The notes: a model not told the origin generated them from the sequence alone. A stretch of 64,000 nt of DNA from Hathewaya proteolytica DSM 3090 (GCF_900142225.1 NZ_FRAD01000007.1:62001-126000), one strand, 5' to 3'. Shown: positions 15,881-24,526, numbered from the stretch's first letter. Numbers and translations are program-made.

Positions 15881-17543
15881 AGCCACTCTTCCTTTCTCTC
15901 AGTACAAGTTTTGATACTATAATATTTACAAGCAAAGTCACTAATATTATTATGGTAGCTATGGCAGCTCCAACACCGTAATTTCCTGTTTGAATGGCAT
16001 CAAACATCTCAAGGGTAGCCACCTTTTGTCCAGGATATACGAGAAATATTATGGCCCCTACTGTAGTCATGGTTGCCGTAAAATTGTTTATAAAGCCAAC
16101 CACAAAAGCCGTTTTAAGATTTGGAATTATAATATCCTTTATGACGTGAAAATTCCCTGCACCAAGATCTTTTGCTGCTTGTTCAATATCTCCGTTTATC
16201 TGTGATATTACTGCACTACTAGCCTTTGTAGTCATAGGCATTTGCTTAAATACACAGTTCAAAACAACAATAGTTGCTGTGCCAGTAAGAACAAGAGGTG
16301 CATCATTGAAAGCAAGAATATATCCTATACCAAAGAAAGTTCCAGGAATTATATACGGCAACGTGGATATAAAGTCCACAACTTCCATACCACGTATCCT
16401 TCTCTTCTCGTTGAAGTATGCCACCATCATACCCAAAATACTTCCTACTACTCCTGCAATAAGCGAGTATACTATGCTTCTTATAAAACAGTCCGCGCTA
16501 TAGTTTTTCAATTTTATATAGTTATCCAAAGTAAACATGAACTGATTTTTTTTGAATTTGGAAATAGAAGATATAAATATACTTCCATATTGTAAAAGCA
16601 TAGATATTATATAAAACATGGTTATAAAAAGCAATACAGCCTTTAATATACCCTTTAACTTGAATTCGCTTTCATTGGAAGTTATTTTATTATTTCCAGC
16701 CATATTGATGGTGGACTGCTTCATATAATAACGGTACACAAAGAAGGCCATAAGGGATGGTATCAATATGAGCACACTCATGGCAGCCGCCATGGCTATA
16801 TTTGAATTTGCTATTATGTTAAGATAAACTTCTGTTGCCAACACATCAAAGGAACCACCGATAACCATAGGAGTTCCAAAATCCGATAGAGATCTTATGA
16901 AAGTTAAAAGTGCACAAACAATAATACCAGATACCATGGAAGGGATAAGAATCTTTCTTATGGCATAAGTTGGCGAGGAACCAAGGTCCTGGGAAGCCAT
17001 AAGCAGATTTTTGTCGATACCCTGAATTATTCCCATTAGAAGTAGGCTATTGATAGACACATTGGATATGGTCTGCATGAGCACTATGCCTTGCCATCCA
17101 TATGGATTTATGCTGAGTTTTAAAAGCCTATAAGTGATGATGCCCCTTCTTCCGAATAGATCAATGTATGCTAGTGAAGATACAAAAGGAGGCGATATCA
17201 TTGTAATTAACAGTATAACTGTCATTATTTTTTTCATACGACTACTGCTAAAGCTGGTATATATGGAGATGCACACAGATAACGCTGTAGAACATATGGT
17301 AGTTAAAATACCTACAAAAACACTGTTGTAAATCAATTTTTTATTGTCCTGTAATAACTTTTTATATAAATCAAAACTGAATTCGCCGTTTGGTAAGAAG
17401 CTTTCCTTTATCACTTGGAAAATAGGCCATAGGATGAACACTAACACTAGTAAAACTACAATTATGAACAGGCCTCTTTCAAAAAATCTATCAAAAAAGG
17501 TACCTCTTACAGATACCTTTTTTTTGCTGTTATTTTGACTCAC
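15870..17543 (-). CDS. ABC importer permease, fused double-domain (FbpB/2-AEP type)
   Basis: A 557-residue integral membrane protein with two copies of the binding-protein-dependent permease domain, roughly 12 helices in all. Each half carries an EAA-type loop: one around ASQDLGSSPTYAIRKILIP, the other around EQAAKDLGAGNFHVIKDIIIP. Fused FbpB-like permeases occur in Fe3+ and 2-aminoethylphosphonate importers. The GTG at 17543 lies 6 nt after GGAG and overlaps the end of the binding-protein gene by 14 nt; a longer reading frame starting 19 codons earlier would lie wholly inside that gene. Substrate is not settled by the sequence. Confidence 0.88.
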   Translation of the reverse strand: MSQNNSKKKVSVRGTFFDRFFERGLFIIVVLLVLVFILWPIFQVIKESFLPNGEFSFDLYKKLLQDNKKLIYNSVFVGILTTICSTALSVCISIYTSFSSSRMKKIMTVILLITMISPPFVSSLAYIDLFGRRGIITYRLLKLSINPYGWQGIVLMQTISNVSINSLLLMGIIQGIDKNLLMASQDLGSSPTYAIRKILIPSMVSGIIVCALLTFIRSLSDFGTPMVIGGSFDVLATEVYLNIIANSNIAMAAAMSVLILIPSLMAFFVYRYYMKQSTINMAGNNKITSNESEFKLKGILKAVLLFITMFYIISMLLQYGSIFISSISKFKKNQFMFTLDNYIKLKNYSADCFIRSIVYSLIAGVVGSILGMMVAYFNEKRRIRGMEVVDFISTLPYIIPGTFFGIGYILAFNDAPLVLTGTATIVVLNCVFKQMPMTTKASSAVISQINGDIEQAAKDLGAGNFHVIKDIIIPNLKTAFVVGFINNFTATMTTVGAIIFLVYPGQKVATLEMFDAIQTGNYGVGAAIATIIILVTLLVNIIVSKLVLRERKSGYVS

Positions 17544-18597
17544 TCTTGTCTCCAGCCATCTTATTCCATTTTTCAAGTACTGCTTTTCTGTTCTTACCAA
17601 ATAGCGATAAATCCTGTTTTAACAATTTGTCCTCAGATACGGAAAGCTCTACACCTTCAAGACTTGGTTTCACAAACTTAACTGTAGATTTTCCATCTAT
17701 TCTTGCTAACTCTTTAAGATTTTTATCCTCAAATACCCATGAAACAAATTTCTTTGCTGCTGGTGTGTTGCTAGCATTCTTAAATACAGCTACACCGTCT
17801 GGCATCCAAGGCATACCATCTTCTGGGTATATTATTTCAACGTTCTTTTCATCCTTTAATTTTTCAACACTATTGTCTATGTATGTAATACCTATAGCAA
17901 CTTCTCCTGCTGCAGTCTTTTGGTTTGGATCCTTACCTCTCTTTGAGTAGAAAGGAATGTTTTTGTTTAATTCCTCAAAGTACTTCCATCCCTCTTCATC
18001 ACCCTTGTTCTGAAGTAATGAATTTACCACAGCGTAGTTTGTGCCTGAAACTGCAGGGTTAGACATCAGTATTTCTCCTTTGTATTTTGGATCTGTAAGG
18101 TCAGACCATTTCTTTGGAGCCTCTAAGTTCTTTTCCTTTAGTATATCATTGTTAGCGATAAATCCAACTATAGTTAAGCCTTTGCTAAACCAGTAGTTTT
18201 CAGAATCCTTGAATTTAGCACCAATTTTATCTGCCCCTTCAAAGTTACACTGCTCAAGTAAGCCCTTTTCCTTTGCTTCCATGAAAGCATCTACACCACC
18301 ACCGAACCATACATCGCCCATTGGTTTATTGCCCTCTGCAAGAGTTCTAGATAAAACTTCACCAGATGACATAGAAAGGAATTCTACCTTAACACCTGTA
18401 TCTTTTGTAAATTTATCAAATAATTCTTTGTAGTCCTCTGAAGTCGTAACGATTTTTAGAGTTCCCTCTATTTTTTCTGTTTCTGGTTTTTTAGCTGTAT
18501 CTTTAGTCGTATCATTGACTTTATTTCCGCATCCTATTAAGGAAAGGGAAAGTATACCTGCCATAACTGCACTAAGAAACTTTCTTTTCTTAATCAT
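17530..18597 (-). CDS. ABC importer substrate-binding lipoprotein (FbpA/AfuA-like)
   Basis: A 355-residue exported lipoprotein: signal peptide with lipobox SLIGC (Cys23), a lysine/threonine-rich linker, then a periplasmic-binding-protein type II fold (TLKIVTTSEDYKELFDKF, GDVWFGGGVDAF, PKKWSDLTDPKYKGEI, NPAVSGTNYAVVNSLL). The pattern matches the Fe3+/2-aminoethylphosphonate/thiamine-like binding proteins. No clear tyrosine pair for iron binding could be assigned, so a small organic or phosphonate ligand is possible. First gene of the operon; a structured leader lies upstream. Confidence 0.88.
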   Translation of the reverse strand: MIKKRKFLSAVMAGILSLSLIGCGNKVNDTTKDTAKKPETEKIEGTLKIVTTSEDYKELFDKFTKDTGVKVEFLSMSSGEVLSRTLAEGNKPMGDVWFGGGVDAFMEAKEKGLLEQCNFEGADKIGAKFKDSENYWFSKGLTIVGFIANNDILKEKNLEAPKKWSDLTDPKYKGEILMSNPAVSGTNYAVVNSLLQNKGDEEGWKYFEELNKNIPFYSKRGKDPNQKTAAGEVAIGITYIDNSVEKLKDEKNVEIIYPEDGMPWMPDGVAVFKNASNTPAAKKFVSWVFEDKNLKELARIDGKSTVKFVKPSLEGVELSVSEDKLLKQDLSLFGKNRKAVLEKWNKMAGDKSESK

Positions 18598-18724
18598 TTT
18601 TATTCTCCTTTATCTTCTATTTTTTATCTGATGGCTAGCCGTTGTAACACACCCTCTCTTATTGGAGGGTGATAACATGAGACACGCCTCTAGTGACTGT
18701 TTTAATATTTTTCAGCCAGAATTT
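18598..18724 (-). promoter_or_regulatory. Leader of the ABC importer operon with a strong hairpin
   Basis: About 120 nt of untranslated leader on the minus strand. It holds the stem CACCCTC/GAGGGTG (18650-18671) plus possible outer pairing between CTAG and GCTAG segments. There is no T-run after the hairpin and I could not match it to a known riboswitch class. The T-rich region 18734-19028 shows nothing further apart from the start of the PHP gene. Confidence 0.4.
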
Positions 18725-18733
18725 ATTATATCA
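18725..18733 (-). promoter_or_regulatory. Extended -10 promoter for the ABC importer operon
   Basis: TGATATAAT on the minus strand (TG-N-TATAAT), about 120 nt before the binding-protein start; the -35 region is weak. Confidence 0.5.
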
Positions 18734-19028
18734 TATTATTTGAAGTAAAACTTATACAATCTTTTAATTTTTGCCATTGATTTATAGATTTTATCTATGA
18801 ATATATATTTATCTATAGGGAAATCAAATATATAATTGTTTATGCTATTATGTTTGTATTATTATGTTTTCCTATAGTTAATTATTTACCTAATGGTATT
18901 CTCAATAATGCGTATATATCATAAAATAAGTTATTTCATTTAGTTTATTTTATGATAGAATATTATTATTGCATTAATATTCAAATTGTAAAATGCCAAT
19001 TTACATATTACATTCCGGAGGTTGCATT

Positions 19029-19670
19029 ATGATAATAGACACTCATTTACACGAAAATAGATATTCTGACGACAGTCTTATGTCTCTGGAAGAAGCAGTT
19101 CAAGCCGCTAAAGATGCTGGACTTCATGCCATATGTGTTACCGACCACGATAGCAATGGTTTGAGGAAAGATTTAGGTTCCTCTTTTTTAATGAATGACC
19201 TTCTTGTAATAGTAGGTGCTGAAATCCTCACATATGAAGGGGATATTCTAGTATTTGGTTTAGAGAAACTTCCAGAAGCTAAGCTTCATGCAAAGGAACT
19301 TTTAGAAATAGTAAATGCCGCTGGCGGCATAGGAATATGTGCTCATCCCTACAGAAATAACAACAGAGGTCTTGGAGACAATATAAGAGAACTACATAGT
19401 CTTTTAGCAGGCGTGGAAACTTTTAATGGTAGTACAACTCCCCATGCAAATCTTTACGCTTATGCTATAGCCATGGAATTTGGCCTAGGTTGCTTTGGTG
19501 CTGGAGACTCACACATAACAAAAAAGGTTGGTTGCTTTGCCACAGAATTTAAAGATGACATAAAAAATGAAGCTGATTTTATAAGAGCCGTAAAAGGTAA
19601 AAATTATTGTCCCGTTATGAAAAAGGGCAATAACTACGAACGTATCAATATATTTGATACACTAAAATAG
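19029..19670 (+). CDS. PHP-domain phosphoesterase
   Basis: A 213-residue protein made of one PHP domain, a metal-dependent phosphoesterase fold. Metal-ligand motifs are all visible: DTHLHE (His6, His8), VTDHDS, the AHPYR histidine in the middle, and GAGDSH at about residue 160. Related stand-alone PHP proteins hydrolyse nucleotide or histidinol-type phosphates; the substrate here is unknown. The ATG at 19029 lies 7 nt after GGAGG; an upstream in-frame ATG lacks a site. It is monocistronic, with a terminator after the stop. Confidence 0.88.
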   Translation: MIIDTHLHENRYSDDSLMSLEEAVQAAKDAGLHAICVTDHDSNGLRKDLGSSFLMNDLLVIVGAEILTYEGDILVFGLEKLPEAKLHAKELLEIVNAAGGIGICAHPYRNNNRGLGDNIRELHSLLAGVETFNGSTTPHANLYAYAIAMEFGLGCFGAGDSHITKKVGCFATEFKDDIKNEADFIRAVKGKNYCPVMKKGNNYERINIFDTLK

Positions 19671-19688
19671 ATCTTCCTTTCTAAAATA

Positions 19689-19733
19689 AAATAAGGGTGT
19701 GCAAGATTTTTAATTTTGCACACCCTATTTATT
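19689..19733. terminator. Bidirectional intrinsic terminator
   Basis: ATAAGGGTGTGCAA pairs with TTGCACACCCTATT around an 11-nt loop, with A/T runs on both sides. It serves the PHP gene and the convergent ABC operon. Confidence 0.85.
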
Positions 19734-20528
19734 TTACGCAAAAAGCATTCTATCACTGACTCCCTCTCCGGAGCTATTTTTCTCAAAATACTGAAGAACC
19801 TTGTCTACGGTTAAATTTTTCTTTTCTTCCCCTGCTACATCTACAACAATTTCCCCTCTATGCATCATAATCAGTCTATTGCCTATATCAATGGCCTGTC
19901 TTAGATTATGAGTCACCATAAGAGTTGTTATATTCTTTTCTTGAACGACTTTATTAGATATTTCAATGATTTTCTCCGAAGTCTTTGGATCTAGTGCTGC
20001 AGTGTGCTCATCTAAAAGCAATAGTTTTGGTGCATTCATCACTGCCATGATAAGAGCTAATGCCTGTCTTTGTCCTCCAGAAAGCAATCCCACTTTATTG
20101 TGAATTTTATCTTCCAAGCCTAGATTCAATGGTTCAAGTAAGGTTTTAAAATAATCTGTATTGCTTTTATTTATAGCAGAACTTAATCCAAATCCCTTAC
20201 CCTTATTATATGCCATAGACATGTTCTCAAGAATAGTCATGGAAGGGGCTGTGCCCTTTGTGGGATCCTGATATACTCTAGCTATTTCCTGATTGATTTT
20301 ATATTCCTTTAGCTTGCTTATATCCTTTCCATCAAGAGTTATCTTTCCATAATCAAGAGGAATGGCTCCTGCTATAACATTGAGAAGTGTAGATTTTCCC
20401 GCGCCATTACTTCCTATCAAAGTAATAAAATCTCCTTTTTCCACATGCAAATTAACACCTGAAAAAAGTTTATTTTCATTAACTGTACCTTTATTAAAGG
20501 TTTTGTGTAAGTTATCTACTCGAAGCAA
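19734..20528 (-). CDS. ABC importer ATPase of a PF04392-type (TrpXYZ-like) system
   Basis: A 264-residue ABC ATPase. Seen: Walker A GSNGAGKST near 38-46, Q-loop VYQDPTKGTAPSMT, signature LLSGGQRQALAL, Walker B KLLLLDEHTAALDPKT, and TLMVTHN as the H-loop. A histidine follows the Walker B glutamate region (DEHTAALD), as is common in this transporter group. The TTG start at 20528 overlaps the end of the permease gene and has GGTGAGA upstream. Last gene of the operon, followed by a terminator. Confidence 0.9.
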   Translation of the reverse strand: MLRVDNLHKTFNKGTVNENKLFSGVNLHVEKGDFITLIGSNGAGKSTLLNVIAGAIPLDYGKITLDGKDISKLKEYKINQEIARVYQDPTKGTAPSMTILENMSMAYNKGKGFGLSSAINKSNTDYFKTLLEPLNLGLEDKIHNKVGLLSGGQRQALALIMAVMNAPKLLLLDEHTAALDPKTSEKIIEISNKVVQEKNITTLMVTHNLRQAIDIGNRLIMMHRGEIVVDVAGEEKKNLTVDKVLQYFEKNSSGEGVSDRMLFA

Positions 20529-21450
20529 TCATCTCACCCTGCTTTCCATCTAACTGACCTTCTGCAGCCTTAAAAGGTTGTTTTTTCTTAAATAAAGTAA
20601 AGTTGGTATTATTTATACCCAATACTACTATTACAATAATCGCTGTTATAAGCTTAAAATCCGATGCCTCCAAAACCTTTATTCTAAGGGCAGCAACTTC
20701 TACTATCTTATATACAACAGCGCCAGTTATGGCAATGGTTGTCCCCTTTGCCCTTTTAAACAATTTGCACATTACCTCACCAATAATCACCGCAGCCAAC
20801 GCTGTAACCACAACACCTGTACCCATAGTTACATCGGCAAAACCACCGTATTGTGACTGCAATGCACCTCCCAAAGCTACTATACCATTTGAAAGCATAA
20901 GGCCCATAGTTTTTATTGTATCCTTATTTACACCAAGAGTAGTAACCAGTGTTTCATTATCCCCCACAAACTTAAGCAAAAATCCTAACTTTGTCTTCAA
21001 AAATAAATCCATTAATACCTTTACTATTAAAACAAAGATAAAAACTATGACTAGTTTATTTATTATAGCCCCTGAAACCCCATTTAAAAATGTTCCGTGG
21101 TCAAAAACCTTATCAAAAGCAAAAAACTGTATATTGGACTTTCCCATAATCCTAAGATTTATGGAGTACAATGCTATCATTACAAGAATCCCCGACAATA
21201 GACTGCTGATTTTCAATTTTACATGGAGGAAAGCTGTCATTCCACCGCCAACACAACCTGCAAGAAATGCCATAAGCAATGCTAAAAATGGATTCATGCC
21301 TCTGTTAAGGCATATAGCCCCAACAGCAGCTCCTAATGGAAAAGTTCCATCAACAGATAAATCCGGAAAGTCTAGAATCCTATATGTTATATACACACCT
21401 ATGACCACTAATGCAAAAATTAAACCTTGCTCTAAAGTGCCAATTATCAT
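20512..21450 (-). CDS. ABC importer permease of a PF04392-type (TrpXYZ-like) system
   Basis: A 312-residue membrane protein with 8 to 9 predicted helices, of the branched-chain-amino-acid permease fold (LivH-like): N-terminal GLIFALVVIGVYITYRILDFPDLSVDGTFPLGAA is written here in parts, with DFPDLSVDGTFPLG as the recognisable block of this subfamily. Its ATG shares one base with the TAA stop of the binding-protein gene (TAATG), and its 3' end overlaps the ATPase start. The TrpXYZ relatives carry tryptophan or other amino acids, but the ligand here is unknown. Confidence 0.88.
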   Translation of the reverse strand: MIIGTLEQGLIFALVVIGVYITYRILDFPDLSVDGTFPLGAAVGAICLNRGMNPFLALLMAFLAGCVGGGMTAFLHVKLKISSLLSGILVMIALYSINLRIMGKSNIQFFAFDKVFDHGTFLNGVSGAIINKLVIVFIFVLIVKVLMDLFLKTKLGFLLKFVGDNETLVTTLGVNKDTIKTMGLMLSNGIVALGGALQSQYGGFADVTMGTGVVVTALAAVIIGEVMCKLFKRAKGTTIAITGAVVYKIVEVAALRIKVLEASDFKLITAIIVIVVLGINNTNFTLFKKKQPFKAAEGQLDGKQGEMIASSR

Positions 21451-22472
21451 TACTTAACACCTCCCGTAATTTTCACTGCTTCTTTAATAACATCTTCTGG
21501 TATTGTAAGATTCAATTTCTTTACTGCATCTTCATTTATAGCTATTTCAAATTTTTCCTGACATGTTACAGCTATTTCAGATGGTTTTTTACCCTTTAAT
21601 ATCTCTACAGCCTTAGCAGCTGCTTCCTTTCCTAACTGCTTATAGTTTACACCCTTAGTCATAAATGCTCCACCCTTTACGTGGGCAGCTTCTGCTCCAA
21701 AAACTCCAATATTCTTTTCGAAACATTTCTCAGTAATAAGTGGCATTGATGAAGCTACCATGTTATCCGTAGGAGTGTAAAGTACATCTATTTTATCAAG
21801 TATGGAAGATAAAGATTGAGCTGCCTCATTAACTGAAGTAATTCCTGTTTCAATAACTTCTATGCCATTTTTTGAACATATTGCTTTTAAATCTTTTAAT
21901 TGAACTAGAGAATTGGCCTCTCCTGTGTTGTATATAAATCCTACTTTTTTTACATTTGGCATAACCTTTTTCAACAACTCTATTTGCTCTTCTACTGGCG
22001 CCCTATCCGATGTTCCAGTTACATTAGTTTCTGGTTTTTCAAAGGACTTTGTTATACCTGCATCTACAGGATCCGTCACTGCCGTAAAGACAATAGGAAT
22101 GTCCTTAGTTGCATTGTATGCTGCCTGAGCTACTGGCGTTGCCACAGCAAATATAAGATCCTTTTTATCAGATGCGAAATTCTGTGCAATGGTGTTAGCT
22201 GTCATCGCATTGCCTTGAGCATTCTGAAAATCTATTGTTATATTCTTTCCGTTTTCATAACCTGCTTCCTTTAATCCTTCAATAAATCCCTCTCTAGCTT
22301 CATCTAAAGCAGCGTGTTCAATTATTTGTGTTATTCCGATTTTCTTTGCATCCTTGCTTGTAGCTTTACCCTCTACAGTAGTTCCATTTTCACTGGAATT
22401 ACATGCTGTAAAACACAGAGTAGACATAACCATTAATCCTGCCACCAATTTTGATATTTTCTTACTTACCAT
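21450..22472 (-). CDS. ABC importer substrate-binding lipoprotein, PF04392 family (TrpX-like)
   Basis: A 340-residue lipoprotein: signal peptide ending FTAC (Cys24), a short Ser/Lys linker, then a PF04392-type two-lobed binding domain (KKIGITQIIEHAALDEAREG, AVATPVAQAAYNATKDIPIVFTAVTDP as two motifs, YTPTDNMV, GVNYKQLGKEAAAKA). Relatives include streptococcal TrpX. The ATG at 22472 lies 8 nt after GGAGG. The gene is preceded by a long leader that ends in an intrinsic terminator, so expression looks controlled by attenuation; hutP lies directly upstream of that leader. Confidence 0.9.
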   Translation of the reverse strand: MVSKKISKLVAGLMVMSTLCFTACNSSENGTTVEGKATSKDAKKIGITQIIEHAALDEAREGFIEGLKEAGYENGKNITIDFQNAQGNAMTANTIAQNFASDKKDLIFAVATPVAQAAYNATKDIPIVFTAVTDPVDAGITKSFEKPETNVTGTSDRAPVEEQIELLKKVMPNVKKVGFIYNTGEANSLVQLKDLKAICSKNGIEVIETGITSVNEAAQSLSSILDKIDVLYTPTDNMVASSMPLITEKCFEKNIGVFGAEAAHVKGGAFMTKGVNYKQLGKEAAAKAVEILKGKKPSEIAVTCQEKFEIAINEDAVKKLNLTIPEDVIKEAVKITGGVK

Positions 22473-22519
22473 GCTACCATCCTCCAATTCTATTTATGAG
22501 TACCATATTGAAAAGGCAA

Positions 22520-22546
22520 TAAAAAAATCTCCTTCGTGAGGAGATA
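22520..22546 (-). terminator. Attenuator-type intrinsic terminator in the ABC operon leader
   Basis: On the minus strand ATCTCC/GGAGAT closes a 7-nt loop and is followed by TTTTTTT. It lies about 48 nt before the binding-protein ATG and well after the promoter at 22742-22770, so it can stop transcription before the operon. Confidence 0.85.
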
Positions 22547-22556
22547 TAAATTCACA

Positions 22557-22735
22557 TTTTAAACATATTGTCCACAAGAAAGACAGCATGTACCCCTATT
22601 GGCACATTGCTTCCCTTATCTTTTACGACAATAAATTTAAATTATCTCCTACATTTCTACTATGCTACGATTTTACTTTACTTTTTTAATACCCTACAAT
22701 TTAATACCCATTCTACAATTCTACATAATTAATAT
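22557..22735 (-). promoter_or_regulatory. UAG-rich leader RNA, possible HutP-type antitermination target
   Basis: The leader between the promoter and the terminator. Seven UAG triplets occur in the RNA (plus-strand CTA at 22721, 22713, 22694, 22665, 22660, 22657, 22649); two pairs are spaced by 5 nt. Downstream lies a hairpin, AGCAAUGUGCC with GGGGUACAUGCU. HutP of Bacillus binds clustered NAG triplets next to a terminator, and a hutP gene is immediately upstream. TRAP-like binding is an alternative. No T-box sequence or known riboswitch core was recognised. Confidence 0.5.
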
Positions 22736-22741
22736 ACTTTA

Positions 22742-22770
22742 ATTCTATTGAAAAAAGACTGAAAAGTCAA
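22742..22770 (-). promoter_or_regulatory. Sigma-A type promoter for the ABC operon
   Basis: TTGACT and TAGAAT on the minus strand with exactly 17 nt between. Transcription would begin near 22735, giving a leader of about 260 nt before the binding-protein gene. Confidence 0.7.
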
Positions 22771-22782
22771 TACATAATTGTA

Positions 22783-23199
22783 TTATAAATCTGGAATAGA
22801 TCTATGCCCAATTCCTATAACTACTTCGTTTAGATGTAAAAGTCCTATGCTCATAAAAACGCACACACTTAAATGCTCTTTATACCTTGCAATGCCAATT
22901 TTTCCACCTACACTGAGCCCATTAGCCTTTTCCATTACATAAAATAAAGCCTCCCTAGTAGCACCTGCCACAGCACCATCGTGCACATGGTAATCCTTTA
23001 TAACTCCGCTTCTTTTTGCTGCCACCAATGCTCTTTCTATTACCTTGGGAATTGAACTGTTTATATTGCCACCCACATCCACAGCAGCAGTTAAAACATT
23101 ATCTCTTTTATAGTTCTCCGTAAGAATCTTCTCATCTTCTCTTGTGGATATGGCCATTTTTATAGACACCTTGGCAACGTCTACGCTAGTATACTCCAT
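22783..23199 (-). CDS. hutP: HutP-family RNA-binding antiterminator
   Basis: A 138-residue protein matching HutP, which forms a hexamer, needs Mg2+ and L-histidine, and binds NAG repeats in mRNA to prevent termination. Seen: the conserved run HVHDGAVAGATREAL, then SVGGKIGIARYKEHLSVCVF, SIGLLHLNEVVIGIGHRS, holding the metal- and ligand-binding histidines. GAGGTAGAGT precedes the ATG. No hut (histidine-degradation) gene is in the window; instead the gene is followed on the same strand by the UAG-rich leader and the TrpXYZ-like importer. Control of that importer, and possibly of histidine or other amino-acid uptake, is inferred. Confidence 0.92.
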   Translation of the reverse strand: MEYTSVDVAKVSIKMAISTREDEKILTENYKRDNVLTAAVDVGGNINSSIPKVIERALVAAKRSGVIKDYHVHDGAVAGATREALFYVMEKANGLSVGGKIGIARYKEHLSVCVFMSIGLLHLNEVVIGIGHRSIPDL

Positions 23200-23339
23200 A
23201 CTCTACCTCTTTTCTTCATTCTTAGTTTTATTATATACGAAAGAAAAGATATTATCTACTAAAATTGTACTCTATGTGTATTCTCACTTTTCCCCCTAGG
23301 GCAGCTATTACATTTTTAGTCTGAGTTTTATTATCTTTA

Positions 23340-23662
23340 ATTGAAATAGATTTTTATTTATCTATTTCAATTCTTTTAAGTCCTTATTCCCCCCTACCCC
23401 CCTTTACAATTTCATAGTCCCGAGTTCCAAGTTTCTAGTTATTCTACTCAGCTATCTTATTATTATGTTCTATTCTATCAATTCTTTTTATTTTTTAGTG
23501 CTTTTCTACTACATATATTATGTTCGCAATTCCATTAACTTTTAAGTGGAATTATTGAGCCTAGGATTTCTTAGCTTATCAACCTACATATACCCTCTAT
23601 CCTCATTTTACTGGCATCTAAAGCCACTAGACTTAATTAGCTAGGAAGTCCTTTATCAGATG
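23340..23662. repeat. 323-bp non-coding direct repeat, copy A
   Basis: Matches 29036-29358 over its whole length, both copies being 323 bp, with scattered substitutions. Contents in order: a perfect 12-bp stem (ATTGAAATAGAT, 8-nt loop), a CCCCCCTACCCCCC tract, a palindromic AATTCCA...TGGAATT element, and a CACTAGACTT...AAGTCC end. No open frame. It lies downstream of the orphan immunity gene. The remaining DNA of 23200-24037 holds the hutP upstream region, the second repeat pair and a terminator; no gene is seen. Confidence 0.9.
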
Positions 23663-23750
23663 CTTATACTTGAGATATTGCTAAAAAGATTTTAATCACA
23701 TATCAATTTCTATTAAATCAGTTGTTTTAGCCTTTATTCAACACTTTTAA

Positions 23751-23848
23751 AATTTAATGCCACTCTTGTTCACAGTCTTTTAAATCTCTGTTTTCTGAAG
23801 TGTTATTGTTGCTTTTTAATGTAGTTCTCTTGAATGATGTACTTATGT
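23751..23848. repeat. Second direct repeat pair, copy A (about 100 bp)
   Basis: Resembles 28703-28799: both contain CTCTGTTTTCTGA, a TATTATTG/TATTATCG-like stretch, TAGTTCT and ATTGATGA/GAATGATG-type ends. More diverged than the 323-bp repeat. Non-coding. Confidence 0.65.
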
Positions 23849-23856
23849 TAACTGCT

Positions 23857-23900
23857 AAAAAAAATAATGAACCAGCTTACTTAAATTCAGCTGGTTCATT
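23857..23900 (-). terminator. Intrinsic terminator after the orphan toxin/immunity cassette
   Basis: Perfect 12-bp stem AATGAACCAGCT/AGCTGGTTCATT, followed on the minus strand by ATTTTTTTT. It lies about 140 nt past the immunity stop codon. Confidence 0.85.
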
Positions 23901-24037
23901 TCATCTTTTCAATGCATTATTACAATTATGCAGTTATTAATATCTTTATATTGCTTATCATTAATACAACTTTGCTTAAAATTCTTTTTTGTAGTCAATT
24001 AGCATTAGATTTTGCAGTTACCCTATATTTATTATTG

Positions 24038-24526
24038 TTAGCTTAATTTTTTTATAATACTCCATCCTTCTGCTTTCTTACTTACCACTTCTCTAAACAT
24101 ATACATCGGTATATCAATACCTTTCTCATCTAATTTATTAGCAATAAACTCTTCAATTTCATCATCTTCTTCACTAAAATAACTTTTAGCTACTTTTCCT
24201 TCAATAAATTCAGCAAATCCCCATGCTCCTGTTACATCTGAAAACATTAAAGCTAATACCTCTGTATTTAAATCTTTTGAAAGTTGAAGTAACATATTAT
24301 AGTCATTTACTTCTTTTGATTCTAAAATCGAAATCCATCCATTACTAGAATTAGATATTGCTATTTTTCTTTTTAAATCTTTTGCAATAATTGCATCATA
24401 TGAACTTGGTAAACCTACATCTATTTGTACTCCAACCTCTTCTAGTTTATTATTTAATCTTAATTCTAATATTCTTATGACATCTTCCTTTGATGTACTT
24501 TTTACATATGCTTGTTCTATATTCAT
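24038..24526 (-). CDS. Probable immunity protein for the orphan toxin tip
   Basis: A 162-residue acidic cytosolic protein (clusters such as SEEDDEIEEF). The ATG at 24526 lies 7 nt after GGAGG, and that site sits inside the last codons of the toxin fragment gene, so the two are coupled. I do not recognise a named immunity family; segments WISILESKEVNDYNMLLQLSK and GAWGFAEFIEGK are landmarks for a search. The role is inferred from position directly after a toxin C-terminal domain, its size and acidity. Confidence 0.65.
   Translation of the reverse strand: MNIEQAYVKSTSKEDVIRILELRLNNKLEEVGVQIDVGLPSSYDAIIAKDLKRKIAISNSSNGWISILESKEVNDYNMLLQLSKDLNTEVLALMFSDVTGAWGFAEFIEGKVAKSYFSEEDDEIEEFIANKLDEKGIDIPMYMFREVVSKKAEGWSIIKKLS

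Noticed and set aside
20603..21457. A 284-codon open frame on the plus strand
   Set aside because: It is the antisense shadow of the ABC permease gene at 20512-21450, which has clear family motifs and coupled neighbours; the plus-strand frame has no ribosome binding site or recognisable protein.
22557..22735. T-box or known riboswitch in the ABC operon leader
   Set aside because: No AGGGTGGNACCGCG-type T-box sequence and no SAM, purine, lysine, TPP, preQ1 or c-di-GMP core was recognised; the UAG pattern beside hutP explains it better.
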